DNA of 64,000 bases, from NCBI RefSeq assembly GCF_900130025.1, contig NZ_FQXR01000005.1:1-64000 (forward strand), in the 5' to 3' direction. A program made the position numbers and the translations under genes. The notes beneath the pieces are model-generated. The model saw only the letters and a list, made by a program, of their open reading frames with translations. It did no database searches and was not told where the DNA came from. The DNA is from Sporanaerobacter acetigenes DSM 13106. GTDB lineage: Bacteria; Bacillota; Clostridia; Tissierellales; Sporanaerobacteraceae. Below, in pieces: positions 8,761-17,134 of the stretch (position 1 is its first letter; every line of letters begins with the position of its first letter).

Positions 8761-8807
8761 TTAAGGGGTTGTTGCCTTTTTAAAGGCAACAACCCCTTAA
8801 TTTTTTT
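8761..8807 (+). terminator. intrinsic terminator
   Basis: GGGGTTGTTGCCTTT pairs with AAAGGCAACAACCCC, followed by a long T-run, just after the stop of the metallo-beta-lactamase-fold gene. Confidence 0.93.
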
Positions 8808-8885
8808 GTGGATGAAGTTGTTATAATTTGATATAATTATATTAAAGTATAAGAAGAACTTTAGTTGAAGAGGGGGCGGAATAAA

Positions 8886-10979
8886 ATGAAAAAAATAAGT
8901 TGGAGCATGATTGTATTGTTGATGGCCTTATGGATATTTGGAGGATTTAGTTCAGAGGTTGTGGCGGATAGCCAAATTAAATTAGTACTAGATGAGAAAG
9001 ATGTTACTTCGCTGGGAATGCCAATAGTTGAAAATGACAAGGTTCTTGTACCAATTGAGAGTATTGCAAAAAAACTTGGAGCGAAGGTTGTTTTAAATGA
9101 CAAAGATAATACGATTAAAATTGAGAAAAATGGGAAATTAACTATTTTAAAAATTAACAGTCATTTGGTACTATATCAAAATCAAGAAAAAACTTATGAT
9201 TTAAGTGATATACCTACCAAACGTATAAATAATCGTGTTTTTGTATCTCTTGATTTATGTAGAAATGTATTAGGGGTAGGAGTTGAGTGGGATAAAGACA
9301 ATAAAATTGTTCGAATTGATTCCAGCAAAAAAGAAGATATAAGACCGTTTTCTGATGTAAAGATTTTATCTGTAGAAACTGGGCAAACTATAACTGGGAA
9401 AACCAGTCTTAAAATTTCACTGTCTGAAGATGGTTTAAATAATGCTAAAGAGATAAAATATCTTCTTTTGGATCCACAAACAGCTAAGGGATTTGTAGTG
9501 GCCAGAGGGAAGGATTTAACTGCTACATACAATTGGCTACCTGATTTACAGGAAAAAGGGGAACGAATTCTTGTAGCTGGTATATATGATGGAAATGGAA
9601 ACTTTTTAGCAGGAGATGCTATCTTGGTAAATTTGGATGTTGTTCCTGAAGTGTATCTAACTGGAATTGAGGAAGGTAAAATACTAGATGATACAGTATC
9701 TATTGGTACAGATGCCAATTTTGTAGCTTCTTATGTGAAATATGAAATAACTAATTTAGATACAGGAAAGAAAACTTTATCAGCAGAATCTGATCCACAA
9801 GGAATGTATAAATGGACTCCAATGATTAAGGAAAATGGGAATTATTCCTTTAGAGCAATTGCCTATGACAGTCTTGACAATTCATATAGTAGCGAAACAA
9901 TAACTGTAAAAATTGAAGTTCAACAAAAATTAGAATTAGGAGGAGTATCTGAAGGGCAAACCATAGATAAGCCGGTTGTATTGTCAACTCTAAGAAATTT
10001 TGATGTCAGTGAAACTGAATACGTTTTAAGAGATTTAAATACAGGCAAAGAAGAAAGTTTAAAGAAATTTGGCTATGGAAATTACAGATGGTTTCCAGAA
10101 CCTGAATACTCAGGTCCTAAAGAGCTTTTAGTTAGAGTTAAGGATACTAAAGAAAGAACTCATGAAAGTGAAGGTATAAAGGTCAATGTAAAGGGAGAAC
10201 CCAAAATACTTTTAGAAGGGGTAGGTCCAAAACAAGTTCTGACAAAAGATGTTCAGTTAAAAATTACAAGCAATGTGAAATTGGATAGTGTAGATTATAT
10301 TCTCATCAAATCAAATACAGGTCAAAAAAAGATTATTGCTTCAAAGCAAAGTCCTTCAGCCATTTGTACTTATACTCCAGTTCAAAAAGATGCAGGAAAT
10401 TGGAGCATGAAGGCCATAGGAATGTATGATGGGAAAAAGATTGAAAGTGAAGAAATCCCTATTAGAGTGTATTTAGGTAAAATATATGGTCCTAAACCTA
10501 TAATTGAAAAGGATAAATTTATGGGTCTTGCATCTGACTTAGCGAAAAAATCTTGGGAAAAGACAGGAATGTCAGCTGCACTACAGACAGCTCAAGCTAT
10601 TCTTGAAACAGGTTGGGGGCAAAGTGCTCCTGTAGATAAATACAGTGGGAAAAAATCTTTAAATCTCTTTGGAATAAAGGGCAAGGGAACAGCAGGTTCT
10701 GTCACATCAAATACATGGGAAGTATATAATGGGAAAACTTTTCGTGTTGATGCAAGCTTTAGAGCCTACAATAATGTAGGTGAAAGCTGGGCAGATCATA
10801 AGGATTTGTTGCTTAAGGGAGATAGATATGAGCTTTTTAGAGAAGTAATGCACAATTCTACAGAAGGGGCTTGGGCATTAAAAAGAGCAGGATATGCAAC
10901 AGATCCCCAGTATGCATTGAAATTAATGAAATTGATAAAATTATACAATTTGCAAGAACTCGACAAGATAGGAATTTAA
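8886..10979 (+). CDS. secreted glucosaminidase-family cell-wall hydrolase with stalk and repeat domains
   Basis: 697 residues. An N-terminal signal peptide (MKKISWSMIVLLMALWIFGG) is followed by a copper amine oxidase N-like domain (about 30-145). Four or so repeated Ig-like modules come next, each with an LxGVxxGQxxxxxV opening (LTGIEEGKILDDTV, LGGVSEGQTIDKPV, LEGVGPKQVLTKDV). The C-terminal 150 residues form a glucosaminidase domain: MGLASDLAKKSW, ALQTAQAILETGWG with the catalytic Glu, NLFGIKG and SFRAYNN. It should cut peptidoglycan glycan strands during wall growth or separation. ATG 8886 is preferred over in-frame TTG 8865, which lies ahead of the GAGGGGGCGG ribosome site. It shares its stalk domain with the neighbouring exported hydrolase. 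Confidence 0.9.
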   Translation: MKKISWSMIVLLMALWIFGGFSSEVVADSQIKLVLDEKDVTSLGMPIVENDKVLVPIESIAKKLGAKVVLNDKDNTIKIEKNGKLTILKINSHLVLYQNQEKTYDLSDIPTKRINNRVFVSLDLCRNVLGVGVEWDKDNKIVRIDSSKKEDIRPFSDVKILSVETGQTITGKTSLKISLSEDGLNNAKEIKYLLLDPQTAKGFVVARGKDLTATYNWLPDLQEKGERILVAGIYDGNGNFLAGDAILVNLDVVPEVYLTGIEEGKILDDTVSIGTDANFVASYVKYEITNLDTGKKTLSAESDPQGMYKWTPMIKENGNYSFRAIAYDSLDNSYSSETITVKIEVQQKLELGGVSEGQTIDKPVVLSTLRNFDVSETEYVLRDLNTGKEESLKKFGYGNYRWFPEPEYSGPKELLVRVKDTKERTHESEGIKVNVKGEPKILLEGVGPKQVLTKDVQLKITSNVKLDSVDYILIKSNTGQKKIIASKQSPSAICTYTPVQKDAGNWSMKAIGMYDGKKIESEEIPIRVYLGKIYGPKPIIEKDKFMGLASDLAKKSWEKTGMSAALQTAQAILETGWGQSAPVDKYSGKKSLNLFGIKGKGTAGSVTSNTWEVYNGKTFRVDASFRAYNNVGESWADHKDLLLKGDRYELFREVMHNSTEGAWALKRAGYATDPQYALKLMKLIKLYNLQELDKIGI

Positions 10980-10981
10980 AA

Positions 10982-11022
10982 AAGAACCGGCTAAGTTAAT
11001 AAACTTGCCGGTTCTTTTTTAA
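10982..11022 (+). terminator. intrinsic terminator
   Basis: AAGAACCGGC...GCCGGTTCTTTTTT with inner AAGTT/AACTT pairing, directly after the glucosaminidase stop. Its loop TAAGTTaATAAACTTG is nearly identical to that of the weaker terminator at 16312. Confidence 0.93.
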
Positions 11023-11104
11023 AAATTTTTTGTTTTATCACATAACTAACACATAAATTACTTATGATATAATCATATAAATATTGAACAGAGGAGGTTT
11101 TTTA

Positions 11105-11776
11105 ATGTTCAAAATTTTAGTTGTAGATGATGAAGAAAAGATTCGCGAAGTTATTAGTGAATATGCTGAATTTGAAGGAAATACAGTAGTTCAAGCAAGA
11201 GACGGTATGGAAGCAATAAATTTATGCAGAAAAGAAGATTTTGATGTTATTATAATGGATATTATGATGCCAAAACTTGATGGTTTTTCTGCCTATAAAG
11301 AGATACGAAAGATGAAAGATATACCAGTACTTATGCTTTCTGCTAGAGGAGAAGAATACGATAAGCTTTTTGGTTTTGAAATAGGAATTGATGATTATGT
11401 AGTTAAACCTTTTTCTCCTAAAGAGGTAATGGCTAGATTAAATGTGATAGTTAGTAGAAATTCCGGTAAAAAGATTGACCCAAAACTCAAATTTAATGGT
11501 TTGGAAATTAATATAGCAGGTAGAAATGTTTGTGTAGATGGAGTAGAGATAGAGATGACCCCTAAGGAATATGATTTGTTATTTTATCTAGTAAAAAATA
11601 AAAATGTTGCACTTTCAAGAGAGCAAATTTTGAATGAAGTTTGGGGATATGATTTTTTTGGTGATGATAGGACTGTTGATACACATATAAAAATGATTAG
11701 AAATAGTCTTGGAAAATATAGAGATTATATTGTAACTTTACGTGGGTTTGGATATAAGTTCGAATATAGAGAATAA
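11105..11776 (+). CDS. OmpR/PhoB-family response regulator
   Basis: 223 residues: a receiver domain with acidic pocket D8-D9, phosphoacceptor D52 (IIMDIMMP) and K101 (VVKPF), then a winged-helix DNA-binding domain (MTPKEYDLLFYL, VWGYDFFGDDRTVDTHI, RGFGYKF). Start ATG 11105 follows GAGGAGG at 11091-11097; the in-frame TTG at 11084 precedes that site. The partner kinase begins 9 bp downstream. As first gene of the 11.1-20.2 kb cluster it probably controls the polyphosphate-polymerase/CotH genes and the ABC-FtsX pair. The true signal is unknown. Confidence 0.95.
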   Translation: MFKILVVDDEEKIREVISEYAEFEGNTVVQARDGMEAINLCRKEDFDVIIMDIMMPKLDGFSAYKEIRKMKDIPVLMLSARGEEYDKLFGFEIGIDDYVVKPFSPKEVMARLNVIVSRNSGKKIDPKLKFNGLEINIAGRNVCVDGVEIEMTPKEYDLLFYLVKNKNVALSREQILNEVWGYDFFGDDRTVDTHIKMIRNSLGKYRDYIVTLRGFGYKFEYRE

Positions 11777-11784
11777 ATTCAAAA

Positions 11785-13209
11785 GTGGTGAATAAATTGA
11801 AAAAATGGACAAATAGTAAAAGCTTAAAATCTAAGCTTTGGATATATTTCGTATTATTCACAGCAATTATAATGACTATATTATGGCTATTACAAATAGT
11901 ATTTTTAAATACTTATTATAAATCTATGAAGACTAAAGAAATAAAAAAAATTGGAAGTGCACTAGTTTCAGAATATGGCAAAGATAATTTTGAAGATATA
12001 ATATACAGCACTTCATTTAAAAGAGGAATAATAATTCAAATTTTAAATGAAAGAGGAGAGTTAGTATTGCCATCAATTGGTTTTGGAGAACCTGGACCGC
12101 CAAGAGTAAATCCAATGGATACATCAATATTTATTAAAAAGCTTTTAGAAAGTGAAGATGGTGAAATATTATATACTGTTGATAATACAAAGTTAAGAGC
12201 ACCTACTGTAATTTATGGTGCGATATTAAGTGCAGAAAATGGTGAAAAGCTATATTTATATATAAATGGTCTACTGGATCCTATAGATTCTACAACTTCA
12301 GTTTTAAAAAATCAATTAATAATAGTAACTATAATGTCTTCGATATTGGCTGTTGGTCTTTCATTTATCATTGCTTCAAAAGTATCCAAACCCATAACAC
12401 AAATAACAGATGCTGCTTCAGCTTTAGCTAAGGGAGACTATGACGTTACCTTTGAAGGTGGGGATTATACTGAAATAAATCAATTAGCAGAGACTTTAAA
12501 CTATGCTACAAATGAGCTTTCAAAGACAGAAGAATTGAGAAGAGATTTTATTGCAAATGTTTCTCATGATTTAAAGACCCCTCTAACATTGATAAAATCT
12601 TATGCAGAAATGATACGAGATATTTCTGGTAATATACCTGAAAAACGAAATTCTCATGTAAAGGTTATTATTGATGAGTCAGATAGATTGACTGAATTGG
12701 TAAATGACATACTGAATTTATCTAAACTTCAATCAGGAATTGATCAAATAGAATGTAATACCTTTGATCTTGGGAAAACCACTGAGAGTATTCTAAAAAA
12801 ATTCAAAATTCTTACAGAAAGATATGGTTATACTTTTAATTTTAATTGTGATGATAATACATTAGTAATTGGTGATGAAAAGAAAATTGAACAGACAATT
12901 TATAACTTAGTTAGCAATTCAGTATATTATACTGGGGAAGATAAATTTGTGACTATTAATATAAAAAATTTAGGAGAATATGTTCAATTTGAAGTAGAAG
13001 ATACAGGGAAAGGTATACCTAAAGAAGAAATAAATCTTGTATGGGATAGGTATTATAAATCAGGTAAAACTCATAAGCGTGCAGCAATGGGAACTGGACT
13101 GGGTCTTTCCATTGTCAAAGGAATACTAATGGCACATAATGTAAATTTTGGCATAGATAGCACTGTAGGCGAGGGAAGTAAATTTTGGTTTCAACTTAGA
13201 ACTAAATAA
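11785..13209 (+). CDS. membrane sensor histidine kinase
   Basis: 474 residues. A membrane helix at about 18-41, an extracellular sensor of about 130 residues, a second helix near 172-195, a HAMP linker, a dimerisation/phosphoacceptor domain with H261 (NVSHDLKTPL), and an ATPase domain with N-box NLVSNSV, DTGKGIP and GTGLGLSIVKG. It is the partner of the regulator just upstream. The frame opens with two GTG codons at 11785 and 11788 and TTG at 11797. The AAAGTGGTG stretch could serve as ribosome site for the TTG, so the first four residues are uncertain. The extracellular region matches no sensor domain I recognise. Confidence 0.93.
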   Translation: MVNKLKKWTNSKSLKSKLWIYFVLFTAIIMTILWLLQIVFLNTYYKSMKTKEIKKIGSALVSEYGKDNFEDIIYSTSFKRGIIIQILNERGELVLPSIGFGEPGPPRVNPMDTSIFIKKLLESEDGEILYTVDNTKLRAPTVIYGAILSAENGEKLYLYINGLLDPIDSTTSVLKNQLIIVTIMSSILAVGLSFIIASKVSKPITQITDAASALAKGDYDVTFEGGDYTEINQLAETLNYATNELSKTEELRRDFIANVSHDLKTPLTLIKSYAEMIRDISGNIPEKRNSHVKVIIDESDRLTELVNDILNLSKLQSGIDQIECNTFDLGKTTESILKKFKILTERYGYTFNFNCDDNTLVIGDEKKIEQTIYNLVSNSVYYTGEDKFVTINIKNLGEYVQFEVEDTGKGIPKEEINLVWDRYYKSGKTHKRAAMGTGLGLSIVKGILMAHNVNFGIDSTVGEGSKFWFQLRTK

Positions 13210-13330
13210 ATGCAAAAGGAAGACAAGCAAATTCTTGTCTTCTTTAATTTTCACTTGATTTTCCAGCAAATATCATTAAATTATCACAAAAGAAAAGTAG
13301 TATTTAGATGTAGAAAAAATTTAAGGGGTG

Positions 13331-14014
13331 ATGAAGATTAAATTTAGACATGAATATAAAACTCATATTAATTTGGGGGATTATTACATTATACGAAGTA
13401 AAGTAAAACAAATAATGAAATTAGATAAACATGCAAAGGAAAATAGTCAATATTCTATAAGAAGCATATATTTTGACGACTTAAATGATACTGCATTGTT
13501 TGAGAAAATATTTGGAGTAAATCGGAGAGAAAAATTTAGAATTAGATTTTATAATGGAGACACATCCTTTATCCGTTTAGAAAAGAAGATGAAGAACAAT
13601 GGACTTACTTCAAAATTGAATACTAGACTAACTAAAGATGAATGTATAAAGATTATAAGTGGAGAGATAGATTGGCTAAAATATAGTGATAAAGAGCTAT
13701 TGAATGAACTTTATATTAAGATGAAAAATGGATTATATAGACCTAAAACCATAGTAGATTATATACGTGAAGCATATATTTATCCAATAGGCAATGTGCG
13801 CGTGACTTTTGATAGTTCCATTCGGAGTGGACTTTTTTCAACTGATATATTTGATGAAAGATTACCTACTATGGAAGTTTTAGAACCTAATAAATTAATT
13901 TTAGAAGTGAAATATGATGAATTTTTACCAGATATAATAGCTGATATTATTCAAACCGGCGAAAGAAAACCTAAAGCAGCATCCAAATATGCTCTTTGTA
14001 GAACTTTTGGATAG
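13331..14014 (+). CDS. VTC-type polyphosphate polymerase domain protein
   Basis: 227 residues matching the VTC domain (Pfam PF09359), the triphosphate-tunnel fold that in yeast Vtc4 makes polyphosphate from ATP. Visible tunnel features are FRHEYKTHI at the N-terminus, IRSIYFDD, REKFRIRFYNGD, IRLEKKMK, VRVTFDSSIRSG and LILEVKYDEFLPD, with alternating basic and acidic residues on strands. ATG 13331 lies right beside AAGGGG; a GTG at 13328 is equally possible. It is followed by a DUF4956 membrane protein and a CotH protein, a trio that recurs in Firmicutes and Actinobacteria. Whether bacterial members make polyphosphate or modify a surface polymer is not established by sequence. Confidence 0.9.
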   Translation: MKIKFRHEYKTHINLGDYYIIRSKVKQIMKLDKHAKENSQYSIRSIYFDDLNDTALFEKIFGVNRREKFRIRFYNGDTSFIRLEKKMKNNGLTSKLNTRLTKDECIKIISGEIDWLKYSDKELLNELYIKMKNGLYRPKTIVDYIREAYIYPIGNVRVTFDSSIRSGLFSTDIFDERLPTMEVLEPNKLILEVKYDEFLPDIIADIIQTGERKPKAASKYALCRTFG

Positions 14015-14036
14015 ATATGAGTAAGGAGATGAAATT

Positions 14037-14714
14037 GTGAATAGTTTAAATGATATTTTTCAATTAAATTTATTTGATAATATAGACCAAGTATCAATTT
14101 TAGACATGTTGGTAGCACTGGGACTTGCTTTTGCATTAGGACTTTTTATTAGAATTGTGTATAAGAAGACTTTTAAAGGTGTTATGTACTCCGAAAGTTT
14201 TGGAGTGTCTCTTATGGTATTGACTTTAATATCGACACTAATTATTTTAGCTACAACATCAAAGATTATATTATCTTTAAAAATGGTAGGTGCACTTTCA
14301 GTTATTCGTTTTAGAACTGCAATAAAAGAACCACTTGATACGGCCTTTTTGTTTTGGGCAATTTCTGTTGGTGTAATTTTAGGTGGAGGACTTATACCAA
14401 TTGCACTTTTGGGCTCGGTGATTATTGGCATAACAATGCTATTATTTGTAAATAGAAAACCAAATGAAACCTCTTATATTGTTGTCGTAAATTGTAGGGA
14501 TGATGAATGTGAAGATGGTGTTTTATCTGTAATTAACGACAAAGTAGAAAAATATGCAATAAAATCTAAAACTGTCTCAAGGGAAAGTGGATTTGAGCTT
14601 ACTGTCGAAATAAGGCTTAAAGAAATGAAAACCAATTTTATAAATGATTTATATAAAATAAATGGAGTCTCCAATGTAGTCATGGTAAGCTATAATGGTG
14701 ACTATATGGGATAA
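14037..14714 (+). CDS. DUF4956 domain membrane protein
   Basis: 225 residues. Four hydrophobic helices lie in the first 140 residues, including the conserved stretch ALSVIRFRTAIKEPLDTAFLFW typical of DUF4956. A soluble cytoplasmic C-terminal domain of about 80 residues follows. The start is GTG 14037 behind AAGGAGATG, 22 bp after the polyphosphate-polymerase-like gene. In this gene order it may serve as the membrane channel or anchor for the polymer made by its neighbour, much as yeast VTC couples synthesis to membrane transfer. That role is inference only; no biochemical function is established for the family as far as I know. Confidence 0.88.
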   Translation: MNSLNDIFQLNLFDNIDQVSILDMLVALGLAFALGLFIRIVYKKTFKGVMYSESFGVSLMVLTLISTLIILATTSKIILSLKMVGALSVIRFRTAIKEPLDTAFLFWAISVGVILGGGLIPIALLGSVIIGITMLLFVNRKPNETSYIVVVNCRDDECEDGVLSVINDKVEKYAIKSKTVSRESGFELTVEIRLKEMKTNFINDLYKINGVSNVVMVSYNGDYMG

Positions 14715-14741
14715 AGCTTTAAGAAAGAGTGGTGCTGAATA

Positions 14742-16328
14742 ATGATAAAGGAAAAATATATAACTCCCGTAGCCATAATTTCTATAATGTTGTGTGTATT
14801 TTTAATATTAGCTTATCCAATTATAAATCCAAATACTAAAAAAAATACGCTAGAGATATCACAGCCAGAATATATAGATAAACTTTTCGATAAGAGTCAG
14901 GTAAATGAGATTGATATTACTGTTAACGAGAAAGATTGGGAAGGACTCCTAGAAAATGCTATAGAAAAAGAATATATCATAGGTGATATAAATATAAATG
15001 GTGAAAAATTTTCAAGTGTTGGAATTAGACCAAAAGGAAACTCCAGTTTAAAAATGGTTGCGGGTGACAATACTACTAATCGCTATAGTTTTAAAATTGA
15101 TTTTCACGAATATATAAAAGGACAAACTTATTATGGACTTGAGAAGTTGGCACTTAATAATTGTATTTCTGATGCTACTTATATGAAGGAGTATATATCC
15201 TATGAAATGTTTTCAAATATGGGTATAGCAACTCCAGCTTGTTCTTATGCTCATATAAAAATAAATGGTGAGGAATGGGGATTATATTTAGCAATTGAAG
15301 TAATGGAAGAAAGTTTTATAGAAAGATGTTTTGGTAGTGCAGATGGGAACCTTTATAAACCAGAAAGTACAAAAACAGGTGGAAACCCAGGCGCTAGTAG
15401 TGGAACAAGTTTGGTTTATAATGGTGATGATTTATCTAATTATGATGGTATTTTTGATAATGTGGTATTTAGTACCACGAATAGAAAAGATAATGAGAAA
15501 GTTATAGAAATGATTAAAAATCTCAATGAAGGTACCAATTTAGAAAGATACCTAGATGTAGATGAGGTATTAAAATACTTTGCAGTCAATACCTTTCTTG
15601 TAAATCTTGATAGTTATGCGGGCAATTTAAAACATAACTACTATTTATATGAAAGAAATGGGATGTTTCAAATACTGCCTTGGGATTTAAATCTATCTTT
15701 TGCGGGTTATCAAGTGAGGGATGGACAATCTGCCGTAAATTTTCCAATTGATGAACCTGTAAGTGATACTATGGAAAATAGTCCACTTATATCTAAATTA
15801 TTAGAAGTAGAAGAATATAAAAAAACTTATCATGAATATCTAAGTATGATAGTTACGGATTATATAGAATCTGGTGAATATGAAGAGACAATAGATAAGG
15901 TAAATAAATTAATAAATGATTATGTAAAAGATGATTCCACTGCATTTTATACCTACGAAGAATATCAAAATTCAATATCAGTTCTTAAACAACTTGGCGT
16001 TGATAGGGGAAAGAGTATAGAAGCTCAGCTCAAAGGTCAGCAACCATCTACAAGCTATGGAACTATTGAAACAACTGTTGATTTGTCAGTACTTGGTTCT
16101 ATGGGGAGACCAAGAGAAAATATCTCTCCAGGACAAAAAACATTTGATAATGGAGCTCAGAATGAAGATGAATTTAAGTTAAAAGAAAATGTGCCTAGAG
16201 AAGAACCAAAGGGTGAAATTAAAAAGGATGATACAAAAAAACAGATGTTGATAATATCGTTTATAAGTATTTTGATTTTATTATTGGCTTTAGTGTTTGC
16301 ATATAAATTTAAAAGCTGGTTAAGTTGA
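14742..16328 (+). CDS. CotH kinase family protein, membrane-anchored
   Basis: 528 residues. An N-terminal hydrophobic helix (about 8-28), then a CotH protein-kinase-like domain (Pfam PF08757) with IGIRPKGNSSLK, KLALNNCISDATYMKEYISYE, EEWGLYLAIEVMEESFIER, GNLYKPE and the catalytic-type LPWDLNLSF, whose Asp is expected to bind metal. A charged linker and a C-terminal membrane helix (about 503-523) close it. CotH of Bacillus phosphorylates spore coat proteins; most non-coat members are unexplored. Here the domain should lie outside the membrane, joined to the VTC and DUF4956 genes in one operon, so a surface protein or polymer target is likely. Confidence 0.9.
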   Translation: MIKEKYITPVAIISIMLCVFLILAYPIINPNTKKNTLEISQPEYIDKLFDKSQVNEIDITVNEKDWEGLLENAIEKEYIIGDININGEKFSSVGIRPKGNSSLKMVAGDNTTNRYSFKIDFHEYIKGQTYYGLEKLALNNCISDATYMKEYISYEMFSNMGIATPACSYAHIKINGEEWGLYLAIEVMEESFIERCFGSADGNLYKPESTKTGGNPGASSGTSLVYNGDDLSNYDGIFDNVVFSTTNRKDNEKVIEMIKNLNEGTNLERYLDVDEVLKYFAVNTFLVNLDSYAGNLKHNYYLYERNGMFQILPWDLNLSFAGYQVRDGQSAVNFPIDEPVSDTMENSPLISKLLEVEEYKKTYHEYLSMIVTDYIESGEYEETIDKVNKLINDYVKDDSTAFYTYEEYQNSISVLKQLGVDRGKSIEAQLKGQQPSTSYGTIETTVDLSVLGSMGRPRENISPGQKTFDNGAQNEDEFKLKENVPREEPKGEIKKDDTKKQMLIISFISILILLLALVFAYKFKSWLS

Positions 16329-16349
16329 TAAACTTGCCAGCTTTATTTC
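16312..16349 (+). terminator. weak intrinsic terminator
   Basis: AAAGCTGG...CCAGCTTT with an inner AAGTT/AACTT stem, followed only by ATTTCCCCC. It overlaps the CotH stop. Read-through into the ABC genes is plausible. Confidence 0.65.
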
Positions 16350-16426
16350 CCCCTTTACTAATATGGGAAAATAGCATAAAATATTATAAAATGTAAAGTT
16401 AAGAAATTTTATAAGGAAGGATGCCA

Positions 16427-17134
16427 ATGGAGAAAAATTTTATTAAGCTAAAGGATATCAAAAAAATTTATAAGATGGGTGAGATTGAAATAAAGGCCCT
16501 GGATAGTATATCTTTTTCCATAGACAAGGGAGAATTTGTAGTGGTAGTAGGGCCTAGTGGTGCTGGCAAAAGTACAGTATTAAATATTTTAGGTGGTATG
16601 GATTCACCAACTAGTGGTGAACTAATAGTTGGTGACAATGAAATAAGTGAGTATTCATCAAGAGAATTAACTACCTACAGAAGATATGATATAGGCTTTG
16701 TTTTTCAGTTTTACAATCTAGTTCAAAATCTTACTGCACTGGAAAATATAGAATTGGCAACTGAAATATGTAAAGATCCTCTTGAACCATATAAGGTATT
16801 GGAACAAGTAGGACTTAAAGACAGAAAGGACAATTTTCCGAGTCAACTGTCAGGTGGAGAACAGCAGAGAGTAGCCATAGCTAGAGCCCTTGCTAAAAAT
16901 CCCAAATTGCTATTATGTGATGAACCTACAGGTGCATTAGATTACAATACAGGAAAATCGGTGCTTAAATTGTTACAGGATACAAGTAGAGACAATGGAA
17001 TGACAGTAGTAGTAGTTACCCACAATCTAGCTATTGCACCTATGGCAGATAAGATAATAAAGATAAAAAACGGAAAGGTAGAATCAGAAGAAATAAATAA
17101 AAATCCTATTCCAGTAGAAAGGATAGAGTGGTAA
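16427..17134 (+). CDS. MacB/LolD-type ABC transporter ATP-binding protein
   Basis: 235 residues with Walker [11 protein letters not shown]-loop [17 protein letters not shown], signature [15 protein letters not shown], Walker [12 protein letters not shown] and the H-loop VVTHN. The phrase [15 protein letters not shown] and the EPTGALD end place it in the MacB/LolD/FtsE-like group that works with FtsX-type permeases, and such a permease follows with a 7-bp overlap. ATG 16427 is six bases after GGAAGG; an ATG at 16421 abuts that site. It likely powers mechanotransmission to the large permease rather than classical import. Confidence 0.93.
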   Translation: MEKNFIKLKDIKKIYKMGEIEIKALDSISFSIDKGEFVVVVGPSGAGKSTVLNILGGMDSPTSGELIVGDNEISEYSSRELTTYRRYDIGFVFQFYNLVQNLTALENIELATEICKDPLEPYKVLEQVGLKDRKDNFPSQLSGGEQQRVAIARALAKNPKLLLCDEPTGALDYNTGKSVLKLLQDTSRDNGMTVVVVTHNLAIAPMADKIIKIKNGKVESEEINKNPIPVERIEW